Shown: piece by piece, positions 15,006 through 24,750 of the stretch
Layout of the letters: each line of letters opens with the position of its first letter
How positions within the stretch are numbered: the stretch's first letter is position 1
Source: Butyrivibrio sp.
GTDB taxonomy: Bacteria; Bacillota; Clostridia; Lachnospirales; Lachnospiraceae
Assembly: GCA_017446685.1 (NCBI GenBank)
Contig: JAFSQI010000125.1
Span: forward strand, 1-59,216
DNA: 59,216 nucleotides
Direction of reading: 5' to 3'
The notes under the pieces: generated by a model
Databases searched by the model: none
Seen by the model: the letters and a program-made list of their open reading frames with translations, nothing else
What the model was told of the DNA's origin: nothing
Made by a program: the position numbers and the translations under genes

Positions 15006-18000
15006 TTATTTAATAAGATGTCCACTTTCATCAAATGTGTACTTCTGAAGCCATTTTGTTATGGTTTCATTTACAGCCATTTTTCCATTACTCTTAAAGT
15101 AATATCTGTATCCATCAGCATCAACCCAAATATCTTTTTGCATGATGCCTGAATCTGTGAAGTGATATGTATCTCCGTCTACTTTTGCAAAACCAGTCTG
15201 CATTACACCATTTTCATCAAAATAATACTTGTGTGTCCACTTTGTAATCCAGCCATATGCCATTTTACCATCAGAAGTGAAGTAATATGTATTATCACCA
15301 TCTTTTGCAAATACACTTTTCTGCATAGCCCCTGCGCTACTAAAGCTATAGTATACGCCGTCAACTTTCGCGATACCGCTTAGCTTTTTGCCATCACTGG
15401 TCTCATAGTATGTTGCGCCCCACTTTGTGTACCATCTTCCATCAGTGTAACCAAGACTTTCTTTTTCTTTATCCATTGAATCCTTGATAACAGCGATAAA
15501 GCTAAGTACAGGATCAGGATTTCCTGTCTTACTTATTCTTACAGTAACTGTACTATCATCATCAAGTGATAATTCCATTGTTTCCAACCTTGCACTATCT
15601 GATGAAGCAAGTGTGAAATTATGTTCAGAAAGAACTAGTCCGTTATTATCTGTTATCGTAATTTTTGTTGGTCTTGAAGTATTCCACCACTCCTGATAAC
15701 CTGTTGCGACAGTGTATTTTCCTGCTTCAAGAGTAAATACATAATCAATGTTCTTATTTCCGGCTGCCCAGAAGCCATGTCCCCAAATATCAGAACCGGA
15801 GTTCTTAAATCCTACATCATATGAATTTGAATCATCTGAACTTCTTACTCCGCTATAGCCTGAAATCTTTGTATCCGCATAGTTCTCATCTGCTGATGCA
15901 TTTCTGAGCTGTTTCTTCAGAACTGACCTTGCTGCCTTTAAATAATCTGCCTCACTTTCTCCAAGTACATTTTCTGATGCACTGTCGTAGAAATAAATCA
16001 TCTTATCAGGAACCATGCTTACAGTATGAGTAAATGATCTGTTATAGTCGGAAATTGTTCCTGTTACTTCGATATCACCTACAAGTACTGCCTTTGATGT
16101 ATCCCATGTGACACTCTTTGTCACTTTTGTTCCATCAGTCAGTACCAGTGTTATTTCTTCCGGAAGTTTTTCATCAAGTTCTTCTTTTGAAAGTGCATAT
16201 TCAGGAAGTTCAGTTTCTATTGTAAAGGCACCCTTATTTTCAAGCTCATCAAGTGTCCAGTCTGAATATCTTCCGATATTAATCTTATTGTCCGAAAGGA
16301 ACTCTACTGGAAGCCATACATAACGGGAATCGCTAAGATCTCCTGAATTCCATCTGTCTCCCATGTATATATATTTTCCTGCTGCGGCATCTACTGCAAA
16401 TACGCATGTCGGCTGTGTTCTGTACGACGTTCCGGACTCTGATGCTGTAAATGGATTAGCTACTGTTGTCCACGGCCCAAGAGGATTATCGGCATATGCA
16501 TAGCTGCCGGGATTAGGATCCCAACCCGTACACCCCGATGTAACCATGTAATATGTTCCGTTATACTTAAACATTGCAGGAGCTTCTCTTGATGCACCTA
16601 CAAAGTTAACCGTGAAATCTTTTCCCAAAACTGCGTGACTCTGATCTGCTGCAAGATATGTATAGTCATCATTCAGCTTTGCAATATACATGTTTGTATT
16701 TCCATCGGATGAGTACATTACATAGGCAGTTCCATCATCATCCTTAAATACATTCATATCTCTTACAGATCCCCATGCTGTTTCATCGCTATCCCAGCTG
16801 TGATCTGCTGTCTCGCTGTAATTGAGCTTATACGCGCCCAGATACTTGAACGGTCCCTGTGGTGAATCCGCTATTGCAACACCTGCCTTTGCCTTGCCAT
16901 AGGATGAGCCTGTTGGATTACTCTTGGTATTTCCATCACAGTGCCACCACATTACATATTTTCCTGTAGCTTCATTGTAAAGAACCTTAGGTCTTTCCAT
17001 AACAGTTCTGTCTGCCGCGATGTTCCAGTACAATTCTTCAAGTTTAGAATCATACTGCTTGTCGTCAGCTGGAAGTCCCTTATAATCGCTATACAGTGCA
17101 CTGAAATATTCGTCTTCATCAAAAACAGAAAGATCTGCTGTGTATCCTTCTTCTTTGAATGCACCGTATTCTTCGTCTGAAACCGGGATTGCTCTAAAAG
17201 CTACACCTTCATCAGTCCAGTTATACAAATCTGTTGATGTATAAAGATGTACCCCAACTACAGGCTGATAATCGTAAGTCTTGTCCTCACCATACCAGTA
17301 ATACTTGGTTACTCCGTCAACTGTGAACTGCTGAATCTGTCCGCCGTGTGCCTGAATCTGCACGCCGTTGTTGTCATACATTGCTGCTCCATTTACACCT
17401 GTTATTGAACTATAGGTATAAACTTCAGCCAGATTCTCAAATGCCTTCTTCAAGTTGTTGTATGCCTCCTTTATAGCGGCAACATCATTTGACTTTTCAT
17501 CTATGAGTTTCTGAGCTTCCTCCTGCGCCTTATCAAATTCTGCAACGCTCTTATCTGAGTAGTTATGCCCTTCCATTGCTTCGCGGTACATCTTTATTGC
17601 AGAAATAAGTGTTTCATATGTATAGGCAGGAACTGCTTTAACAATAATATAACTAAGTATAGGATCTACATATGAACTTGTTCTGTTCGTTGCATATGCA
17701 AATATATCAAGTTTTCCATCGTTTACTTCTACTGTATAGCTCTTTTCAACAAGTGAGTTCTGTCCAAGTGTCACTCCGGCTTCTACTTCACTGCCTTCGA
17801 TTTCATAGCTTATCTGTCTTGAGCTCCAAGGGCTCTTTACGCCTATTGTTACAATATATTCATTGTTGCTTCTGTCCGGCATTTCAAAGCTATAACCAAG
17901 TCCACTTACACCTTTTTTATAAGTCCAGCCTGAACCTGCCATGTAGACGTAGGTTCCTGTAAGGCTTCCATCAAAAGAACCTCCGGCTGCTCTTATCCCG

Positions 18001-21000
18001 TTTTCAGTATCAGGTGTATATCCCCAGGTTAATCCGGTTCCTTCATCTACTCCTTCTTCTCTATCTGTAACGGATTGATATAGTCCTAATCTATAATCAT
18101 CAGGTACTTTAGTTGTATCTGTACTTCCACAGTCTACAAGATAAAGAATGTAATCATTTGCAGCAATTTCTTCCTCTGAATAGAGGTTTCCATCTGTCGA
18201 GATGAACTCTGAGAGTTCTTTTTCCAATGCATCAACATCTTCCTGTGTTGTAGCTGCCCTAAGCATAAGTGTCTGAGCACTTTCCATAAGACTGTGAAGT
18301 CTGGAAGCTTTGCTCTGTGAATATTCTCCAACATCTATGGTCTGTGCCTTTGCCAATGCAGTTTTGAGGTTATCCAGAGAAAGATTTTTCTGTACTCTTA
18401 TAAAAGAAAGAACCGGATCAGGTCCACCTGCTTTTCTTACAGAAAATGTTACTTTTCCACTCTCATTAAGAGTGTAGCTGTATGAAGGTGTATTCCAGTT
18501 ATTATTTCCATTCTTGGAATTTGTATTACCAAGAAGAGTCTCCTCATTCTGGGTTATGGCATATACTGCCATTGGCCTTGACTGATTCCACCACTCTTTA
18601 AATCCAAAGGTAAGAGTATAATTACCTGCTTCAAGAGGGAGTGTGTATTCAATACTCTGGTTGCTATATGCGTACCAGCCATATGCCCATGCATCATCTG
18701 CGGTATTGTTATAGGCTCCGTAATCTTCAAGTCTTCCCCAGGTTCCATCATACTTCTGGTCAGATACTTCATTATAAAGATCTGCATAAGCATCCATGGT
18801 TCTGTAGGATGTGTGATTCTCAGAGTTATCATTACAATCTACATACCAAGCCATGTTAGGGTTAACATATTTAATTCCAAAGGTCACTTCATATCCATAA
18901 TCATCAAGAATACCTGTAACCTGTGTGGCTTTACTGAGATCTACTCCTTCTGTCTTCCATGTTACATTTGCATTTATGGTATTATTTTTACTTGTTTTTA
19001 CTGTAATAGTTTTTGGAAGAACTACAGTTGTTCCTGTTACTGCGTAAATATTGTTATCATCTACCGAAACAATTGTTTCTGCACTGGAATCATATACTAC
19101 ATCTTCAACTATATAAGTAGTAATTGAATTTGCCTTAAGTGTCGCAGTAAAGGTCTTTGAAGCTGTATCAGCAATAATGTTGTCATTGTCTGTTACATCT
19201 GCCCAGTTTTCGCCGTCTGCTCTGCTTCCACTTGTACGAATTGCTGTAATCTTGTTTCCAATTGCTGAGAAATCCTGAAGGTTAAACTTCCATGTTTTGT
19301 CAGTTCCTTCTGTATTGACTGCAACTATAACTGCTTTGTTCTCTTTTGGATTGTAAGCTGCTACTGTTGAATCGGAGGAGCCTATGATTGCATATCCCGG
19401 TCTAATGTATTTTGAGAACTGTCCAAATGCATAATATTTTTTGCTAAGTAAAAGCTCCTGTGTGTCATGGTCAGCTATAGCTATTCCCCAGAACCCGTTT
19501 CCTGATGAAAGTGTATTTTCAACAGATTCTCTTGTTGCTGTATCATACTGATTATTTGAATCAATATGAATATCAACTGCATCCCACATGATCCATGCTG
19601 ATGGCATCATACCATTTATATCAGTTATTATTCTCTGCGCAAATCCAAGTCCTGCCTTCATCTCTCCGGCGTTTGTACCTGCCTCAAAAGTTCCGTCAAC
19701 TTCACTCATCCACAGATTTTCACCTGCTGATTCAGCAAGTGACTTAAGACCTGCTCTGTTCGATCCGCTATAAGTATGTGCATCAATTCTTGTAACAACC
19801 TCTTTTGCCTCATCTGAAAGAGCATTATAAGCTGTAATTGCTGTATCAATACTTGTCTCGTCAGAAGCAGAAATAATAATATCTATTCCTTTATTTTTCA
19901 GTTCCTTGTTAAGTTCAACAAGTATCTTAGACTCTGACTCACCTATGTCAAAGTGGCATCCTTCCTGCTTGTTACTATATGCTCCCCAATAATTTGTATA
20001 AGGCTCATTCATTGGAGTAGTACTCTGGAAGTTTATTACGCCCTCATTTGCCCAATGCTCAATTACATCAGCCATATAGCAAGCAAAAGCTGTATAGGAA
20101 TCTGCCCTTAGGTTGTCTTCATCTGCATTAACATTTCCTGATGAACATCCACTAACTGTCATAAAATATGGCGGAGAATTTGAAAAAGCCTCGCCAATAA
20201 ACTCATCACCTGCCTGCTCTGCAGCTGCAATCAAAACATTCAATTGGTTCTTGTCTGCGTCCCAGTCATAGTTCCAAGCATAACCACAGTCGAAATCTGC
20301 TCTTGCATAGGTTTCTGTATAGTATGCTTCATCATGTGCTTCAAGATTGATTTTAGTCACATCTGTTGCATATCCGGGAACTACTGAATCTGATCTTGTG
20401 ATGTGTGGTCCATGGAGAAAATCACTGCTCTCCGGTAAAACTCCCTCGTCGCCGGATTTTATAATCGCCATCTTTACAAAATCAAGGCACCAGTCACCAT
20501 CAGCTCCACCAATATCAATTTTATTTGAGCCTGCTTTTAACTCAACATCAGAAAAAGTAACAACAAAAAGCATATTATTATTTCCTGATGCGATAAGATT
20601 ATTATTTACTTCTGTATAAGGTACAGTGTATATTTTTGATTCTAATGTTTCTTCTGAAACAACTTCATCTAAAACAGCCTGTTCAAGAGTTTTTTCTACT
20701 GATACTTCTGAAGAAACAGCAAATGCAGCTTCATCATTTTTATTTTCCTCTAAAACTTTTTCGGAACTTTCTGTAGAAGCACTTGCATCTTCTACGCTTT
20801 TATCATCTTGCGCTACTTCTTCTGCAGAAGATGACTCCGCACTTGAATTATTTTCTGCTAAGCTGTACTCAGCAGAAGCATCTTCACTACTTTCTTCTTT
20901 TATTTCATCTTCAGAAATATCTGTGATATTCTCTGCGCCGTTTCCTTCCTCTTTATGCTCATAGGTAGCTGCACTTTCAGGTGTTACCTTAATACTTACA

Positions 21001-21662
21001 CCTCTTTGATTGCTTCCAGCCAGTGTAAAGAGCATTTTTACTGTATATTTCCCATCTTCAGCTGCATTTACAATATAATGGAGATTGTCCCCTGAGCCGA
21101 CTTCTCCATCTAGATTATTGATCCAACCTATGTTATCAAAAGAACCAACTTTTTTACCGGATGTAATTCCAAAATCAGCATCTGACTTTGAATATGTTGC
21201 ATTAGCAAGGTTTGTATTTGTCGATACAGCCATCTTAGAACCGGCATATGTCAGTCCTTCATATGAAGTGTCATAAAAAGCTGCCTTCTCATTTACTGAA
21301 ACTTCCGGTGATTCTCCAACATTATCTCCTCCACCTATGTTGTATCTTCCGATAGTCATACCAAGACCTGTCTCCTTGTTGTAGAATGCCTCAGCAGCCA
21401 GTCTTGTAAGTTCATCGCTATATCCTACGCGATTAGCCCACCAACACAGAGATGTTCCAAAACCTTGAAACTCTCCAAATCCATCTCCATCTGTGTCATT
21501 AAACACAGATGCATTTGCCGGTGACAATTTCACTGTCTTATCCACATTTGTTTCAACGGCTCGGGCTTCTATGGTAGTTATTCCCCCAGCCTGAAAAAGT
21601 GTAGTAAGCGCAGTAGTCACACCAAGCACTGATGATAGTGCTCTTTTGATACTCTTTCGCAT
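15006..21662 (-). CDS. Giant secreted GH30-GH43 glycoside hydrolase with cell-wall-binding repeats
   Basis: This 2218-residue enzyme has a signal peptide (1-35, IEARA). A GH30 domain is split into 40-114 and about 415-855; E553 in MNEP is the likely acid/base and E654 in MSEVDG the nucleophile. A CBM-like insertion with an acidic Ser/Glu-rich linker (about 240-330) interrupts it. Next come Ig-like (866-933), CBM-like (937-1092), FIVAR-like helical (1095-1155), CBM-like (1168-1343), FIVAR-like (1348-1412), GH43 (about 1418-1800, with YYWYGED), Ig-like (1823-1885) and CBM-like (1886-2062) modules, then choline-binding-type repeats (2068-2218) for surface attachment. The GFGTSLCWWAN start resembles GH30_5 endo-beta-1,6-galactanases, and the HGGQ...YWYGED start resembles GH43_24 exo-beta-1,3-galactanases. 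Type II arabinogalactan is therefore the inferred substrate. Confidence 0.9.
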   Translation of the reverse strand: MRKSIKRALSSVLGVTTALTTLFQAGGITTIEARAVETNVDKTVKLSPANASVFNDTDGDGFGEFQGFGTSLCWWANRVGYSDELTRLAAEAFYNKETGLGMTIGRYNIGGGDNVGESPEVSVNEKAAFYDTSYEGLTYAGSKMAVSTNTNLANATYSKSDADFGITSGKKVGSFDNIGWINNLDGEVGSGDNLHYIVNAAEDGKYTVKMLFTLAGSNQRGVSIKVTPESAATYEHKEEGNGAENITDISEDEIKEESSEDASAEYSLAENNSSAESSSAEEVAQDDKSVEDASASTESSEKVLEENKNDEAAFAVSSEVSVEKTLEQAVLDEVVSEETLESKIYTVPYTEVNNNLIASGNNNMLFVVTFSDVELKAGSNKIDIGGADGDWCLDFVKMAIIKSGDEGVLPESSDFLHGPHITRSDSVVPGYATDVTKINLEAHDEAYYTETYARADFDCGYAWNYDWDADKNQLNVLIAAAEQAGDEFIGEAFSNSPPYFMTVSGCSSGNVNADEDNLRADSYTAFACYMADVIEHWANEGVINFQSTTPMNEPYTNYWGAYSNKQEGCHFDIGESESKILVELNKELKNKGIDIIISASDETSIDTAITAYNALSDEAKEVVTRIDAHTYSGSNRAGLKSLAESAGENLWMSEVDGTFEAGTNAGEMKAGLGFAQRIITDINGMMPSAWIMWDAVDIHIDSNNQYDTATRESVENTLSSGNGFWGIAIADHDTQELLLSKKYYAFGQFSKYIRPGYAIIGSSDSTVAAYNPKENKAVIVAVNTEGTDKTWKFNLQDFSAIGNKITAIRTSGSRADGENWADVTDNDNIIADTASKTFTATLKANSITTYIVEDVVYDSSAETIVSVDDNNIYAVTGTTVVLPKTITVKTSKNNTINANVTWKTEGVDLSKATQVTGILDDYGYEVTFGIKYVNPNMAWYVDCNDNSENHTSYRTMDAYADLYNEVSDQKYDGTWGRLEDYGAYNNTADDAWAYGWYAYSNQSIEYTLPLEAGNYTLTFGFKEWWNQSRPMAVYAITQNEETLLGNTNSKNGNNNWNTPSYSYTLNESGKVTFSVRKAGGPDPVLSFIRVQKNLSLDNLKTALAKAQTIDVGEYSQSKASRLHSLMESAQTLMLRAATTQEDVDALEKELSEFISTDGNLYSEEEIAANDYILYLVDCGSTDTTKVPDDYRLGLYQSVTDREEGVDEGTGLTWGYTPDTENGIRAAGGSFDGSLTGTYVYMAGSGWTYKKGVSGLGYSFEMPDRSNNEYIVTIGVKSPWSSRQISYEIEGSEVEAGVTLGQNSLVEKSYTVEVNDGKLDIFAYATNRTSSYVDPILSYIIVKAVPAYTYETLISAIKMYREAMEGHNYSDKSVAEFDKAQEEAQKLIDEKSNDVAAIKEAYNNLKKAFENLAEVYTYSSITGVNGAAMYDNNGVQIQAHGGQIQQFTVDGVTKYYWYGEDKTYDYQPVVGVHLYTSTDLYNWTDEGVAFRAIPVSDEEYGAFKEEGYTADLSVFDEDEYFSALYSDYKGLPADDKQYDSKLEELYWNIAADRTVMERPKVLYNEATGKYVMWWHCDGNTKSNPTGSSYGKAKAGVAIADSPQGPFKYLGAYKLNYSETADHSWDSDETAWGSVRDMNVFKDDDGTAYVMYSSDGNTNMYIAKLNDDYTYLAADQSHAVLGKDFTVNFVGASREAPAMFKYNGTYYMVTSGCTGWDPNPGSYAYADNPLGPWTTVANPFTASESGTSYRTQPTCVFAVDAAAGKYIYMGDRWNSGDLSDSRYVWLPVEFLSDNKINIGRYSDWTLDELENKGAFTIETELPEYALSKEELDEKLPEEITLVLTDGTKVTKSVTWDTSKAVLVGDIEVTGTISDYNRSFTHTVSMVPDKMIYFYDSASENVLGESEADYLKAARSVLKKQLRNASADENYADTKISGYSGVRSSDDSNSYDVGFKNSGSDIWGHGFWAAGNKNIDYVFTLEAGKYTVATGYQEWWNTSRPTKITITDNNGLVLSEHNFTLASSDSARLETMELSLDDDSTVTVRISKTGNPDPVLSFIAVIKDSMDKEKESLGYTDGRWYTKWGATYYETSDGKKLSGIAKVDGVYYSFSSAGAMQKSVFAKDGDNTYYFTSDGKMAYGWITKWTHKYYFDENGVMQTGFAKVDGDTYHFTDSGIMQKDIWVDADGYRYYFKSNGKMAVNETITKWLQKYTFDESGHLIK

Positions 21663-21698
21663 ACTTTTTCCCCTTTCAACTTTTTTCCATACCCCTAT

Positions 21699-21717
21699 AC
21701 CAAATTTTGTTTGGTAT
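21699..21717. promoter_or_regulatory. Inverted repeat upstream of the GH30-GH43 gene, possible operator
   Basis: TACCAAA and TTTGGTA are separated by 5 bases, about 40 bases before the start codon. The position fits a repressor or activator site near the transcription start. No regulator gene lies beside it, so this is only suggestive. Confidence 0.3.
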
Positions 21718-21835
21718 TTGTCGAATATTGCTATTCAATACTTAAAATTGTATAGTCAATTGTGAATTAATACCATATTGCATATTTACTAAAAATCGTA
21801 CATGAAAATTTTACATAATTTTTATCTTTAATTAA

Positions 21836-21880
21836 TAAAAAACTTCGCACTTTTGCATAAATTGCATGTGCGAAGTTTTT
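21836..21880 (-). terminator. Terminator of the GH30 lipoprotein gene
   Basis: AAAAACTTCGCAC pairs with GTGCGAAGTTTTT (13 bp, 17-base loop), with a T-run on the minus strand, 25 bases past the stop codon. Confidence 0.9.
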
Positions 21881-21904
21881 AAATCTCTTTTATTAATTAT
21901 TTTT

Positions 21905-23668
21905 TTATTTGATAATATAAGTTGTTATTGATGCTCCTTTTACTAATGCATCAAATTTCTGTCCATCAATTCTTATATCATCTAAATCAGACACATCTTT
22001 CCAGTTTTCTCCAGTTTCTATATCTCCGCTTGTTCTGATTGCTGATATTTCTGAAATATCTATCCCAAGGTCGCTAATATCAAATTCCCACATCTGATCA
22101 TCAACACTTGTATTTATCGTAACTACTACAGCGCAACTTTCTTCCGGATTATATGCAGCTACTGTATTTTCTCCTGATTCAACCAAACAGTATCCCGGTC
22201 TTATAAATTTTGAAAACTGTCCAAAAGCATAATATTTTTTACTAAGAAGAAGTTCTTTTGTATCATGATCTGCAATGGCAATTCCCCAGAAAGGATCTCC
22301 ATCTGCTATTATTTTATCTGCCTGTACTCTTGTACACGTATCGTACTGGTTATGAGAATCAACATGCACATCAACCGCATCCCACATAATCCAGGCGGTT
22401 GGGAACATTCCATTTAAATCCTGTCTTATTGCATCAGCAAATCCTAAAGCTGCATACATAGCACCTGTCTTTTTACTCATGGTATAAGTTCCGTCAACTT
22501 CACTCATCCAAAGATTTTTACCATTTTCTTCTGCTGTTTTTCTAAGTGTTTCCCGTAAAGTTCCCATGTAAGAATGGGTATCTATTCTGTCGAGTATCTC
22601 TTTTGCCTCATCAGATAAAAGATTAAACGAAACATTTGCAGTATCTATGCTAGTCTCATCAGTTCCGCAAATGACTATATCAATCCCTTTATTCTTAAGT
22701 TCATTGTTTAGCTCTATCAATATCTTTGACTGGGACTCTCCCTGGCTAAAATGGCATCCTTCCTGTTTTTCAGAAAAAGCCGACCAATAGCTGGTTGCCG
22801 GCTCATTCATTGGGTCAACGCTCTGAAAATTGATTACTCCCTCTTTTGACCAATGCTCAATCACATCCGCCATATAACAAGCAAATGCCCTGTAAGAATC
22901 CTCTCTAAGATTATCCTCCGATCCGTCTACATTACCTGAACTACAACCACTTACAGTCATAAAGTATGGTGGTGAATTGGAAAAAGCTTCTCCAATAAAT
23001 TCATCACCTGCTTTATCAGCTGCCGCCTTTAAAATGTTCATCTGGTTTTTATCTGCTTCCCAATCGTAATTCCAGGCAAAACCACAATCAAAATCTGCTC
23101 TTGCAAAATTTTCCTCATAATATTCTTTTGAATTATTATCAAGATCTATTTTTGTAACATCAGTTGCATAACCAGGCACTACAGAATCTGATCTTCTTAT
23201 ATGTTCTTTATGTAAAAAAGGATTTTTTTCCTGCATGGTTACTGTTACATCCATAGTTGTAACATTATCACCACCGCCGATGTTGTACCTTCCTATATTC
23301 ATTCCAAGTCCGGTATCTGCATTATAAAAAGCTTCTGCAGCTTGTTCTGTCAGTTCTGTGCTATAACCTAACCTATTAGCCCACCAGCAAAGTGAAGTGC
23401 CAAATCCTTCAAATTCTCCATACCCGTCATTGTTTGTGTCGTTAAAAATCTGATGGTTACTTAGATTTAACTTAACTTTTTTGGAAATATCCATATCCTT
23501 CTCCCCTTTACTTTCAATACTTTTTTCATCCGTTTCACTATTGTCCTTGGAAATTGAAGTCTGCATTTCATTATCATTGTTCTCTGCCCCACATCCGCTT
23601 AAACCGAATATTGTAATTGCAGCTACAATCCAGCACGAACACATAGTGCGTAAAACCCTCAATTTCAT
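21905..23668 (-). CDS. GH30 family glycoside hydrolase, lipoprotein
   Basis: This 587-residue protein has a lipoprotein signal (LSGC, lipidated C26), a short charged spacer and one uninterrupted GH30 domain (about 65-587). Likely catalytic residues are E289 in MNEP and E390 in MSEVDG. Long stretches are near-identical to the first module of the giant enzyme (for example SNSPPYFMTVSGCSSGNV and RSDSVVPGYATDVTKI), so the two are paralogues. It lacks the CBM insertion, the accessory modules and the GH43 domain. GH30_5-like features suggest endo-beta-1,6-galactanase activity. GGGGAGG precedes the ATG at a rather long 13 bases. It is 28 bases downstream of the PAS-GGDEF gene and is likely co-transcribed with it. 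Confidence 0.92.
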   Translation of the reverse strand: MKLRVLRTMCSCWIVAAITIFGLSGCGAENNDNEMQTSISKDNSETDEKSIESKGEKDMDISKKVKLNLSNHQIFNDTNNDGYGEFEGFGTSLCWWANRLGYSTELTEQAAEAFYNADTGLGMNIGRYNIGGGDNVTTMDVTVTMQEKNPFLHKEHIRRSDSVVPGYATDVTKIDLDNNSKEYYEENFARADFDCGFAWNYDWEADKNQMNILKAAADKAGDEFIGEAFSNSPPYFMTVSGCSSGNVDGSEDNLREDSYRAFACYMADVIEHWSKEGVINFQSVDPMNEPATSYWSAFSEKQEGCHFSQGESQSKILIELNNELKNKGIDIVICGTDETSIDTANVSFNLLSDEAKEILDRIDTHSYMGTLRETLRKTAEENGKNLWMSEVDGTYTMSKKTGAMYAALGFADAIRQDLNGMFPTAWIMWDAVDVHVDSHNQYDTCTRVQADKIIADGDPFWGIAIADHDTKELLLSKKYYAFGQFSKFIRPGYCLVESGENTVAAYNPEESCAVVVTINTSVDDQMWEFDISDLGIDISEISAIRTSGDIETGENWKDVSDLDDIRIDGQKFDALVKGASITTYIIK

Positions 23669-23696
23669 TTTTTAAAATATTCCTCCCCAATAAAAC

Positions 23697-24575
23697 TTAA
23701 TTTCCTTTTTCCTTCTTTTCTTTATGTTCTTTCTTCATATCATACATGCGCCTATCGGCAGTTTCAATAAGTGAAGATAAATAAGTTGTTTCAGAATACA
23801 AAGCATAACCTATTGAGCCTTTTATTGAAATGTTAATACCATCTATGTTTCTTGGAGCGTCTATAGCCTTTTGTATTTTGTATAACATTTCATGTACTTC
23901 ATCAGTACTTTGTATTTGATGTAAAATGACAAACTCATCTCCACCATATCTGAATATTACACAATTATCCCCTGCAACTAATGTAAGTGCCTGACACAAA
24001 AGTTTTAACACAATATTTCCATATTCGTGACCATATGTATTATTTATGTTCTTAAAGTCATCCAAATCTATCATGTATAAAACAAAATCAGTTTTTTCTT
24101 TTAAATATTGTTTTTCAAACTTTTGAGCAATTTCGTTATATGCCCGCCTGTTAAAAACACCTGTCAACTCATCGGTTTGCGAAAGATAAGATAATCTGTC
24201 TTTTTCAGCTATCTCATCTGTAACATCTACAAAATAACCAACTAATCCAACAACATTTCCATTAATAGTCAAAGGACATTTGGAAGCAATGATATTTCTA
24301 ACTTTTCCCTTTACTATGCACTGTCCCGGAACATCTTTTATAAACTTTCCTTCATTTATTACTGCCAGTTCAACTTTTTTATATGGCTCCGGATCTATAT
24401 GCCATCCCATGTCTTCATCTGTCTTTCCGATTATGTCATTTAATGAATTTAGTCCATAGTATTCCAAAAACATTGGATTCGCACCAAGAAAACGTCTGTC
24501 TTTATCCTTCCAAAATACTCCTATAGGGATCAATGCCAGTATATTGTCAAAAATATCGGAATTTTTTATATCCAT
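23697..24575 (-). CDS. PAS-GGDEF diguanylate cyclase
   Basis: This 292-residue cytoplasmic protein has a PAS sensor at about 8-120 (PIGVFWKDKDRRFLGANP) and a GGDEF domain at about 130-285. The catalytic motif RYGGDEF is intact (211-215), as are the metal-binding DLDDFKNIN and the DELTGVFNRR motif. No RxxD inhibitory site is seen five residues before GGDEF. It should make cyclic di-GMP in response to a PAS ligand. AGGAG lies 9 bases before the ATG. It forms a probable two-gene unit with the GH30 lipoprotein, linking second-messenger signalling with a secreted polysaccharidase by position. Confidence 0.92.
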   Translation of the reverse strand: MDIKNSDIFDNILALIPIGVFWKDKDRRFLGANPMFLEYYGLNSLNDIIGKTDEDMGWHIDPEPYKKVELAVINEGKFIKDVPGQCIVKGKVRNIIASKCPLTINGNVVGLVGYFVDVTDEIAEKDRLSYLSQTDELTGVFNRRAYNEIAQKFEKQYLKEKTDFVLYMIDLDDFKNINNTYGHEYGNIVLKLLCQALTLVAGDNCVIFRYGGDEFVILHQIQSTDEVHEMLYKIQKAIDAPRNIDGINISIKGSIGYALYSETTYLSSLIETADRRMYDMKKEHKEKKEKGN

Positions 24576-24713
24576 CGGATTTAACTCCTATATTAATTTC
24601 TTACCAAAACAAAAATTGTCCAATATCTGATTTCATCTTATCATTTTTTCGTTCCATTATTGTTTCAATAATATTAAAAAAGAATATGCTATTTATGAAA
24701 TTTTTTATCAAAA

Positions 24714-24745
24714 AAGGGATGTGAATTTTAACCTTCACATCCCTT
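24714..24745 (-). terminator. Terminator of the aldo/keto reductase gene
   Basis: AAGGGATGTGAA pairs with TTCACATCCCTT (12 bp, 8-base loop) followed by TTTTTTGAT on the minus strand, just past the stop codon at 24751. Confidence 0.92.
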
Positions 24746-24750
24746 AAAAT

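Noticed and set aside
18554-18859. Several open frames inside the GH30-GH43 gene on both strands
   Set aside because: They are out-of-frame shadows of a long, well-supported coding region.
23460-23520. Internal start in the GH30 lipoprotein gene behind GGGGAGAAGG (MDISKK)
   Set aside because: The spacing to the ATG is only about 2-3 bases, and it would remove the lipoprotein signal that the family context supports.
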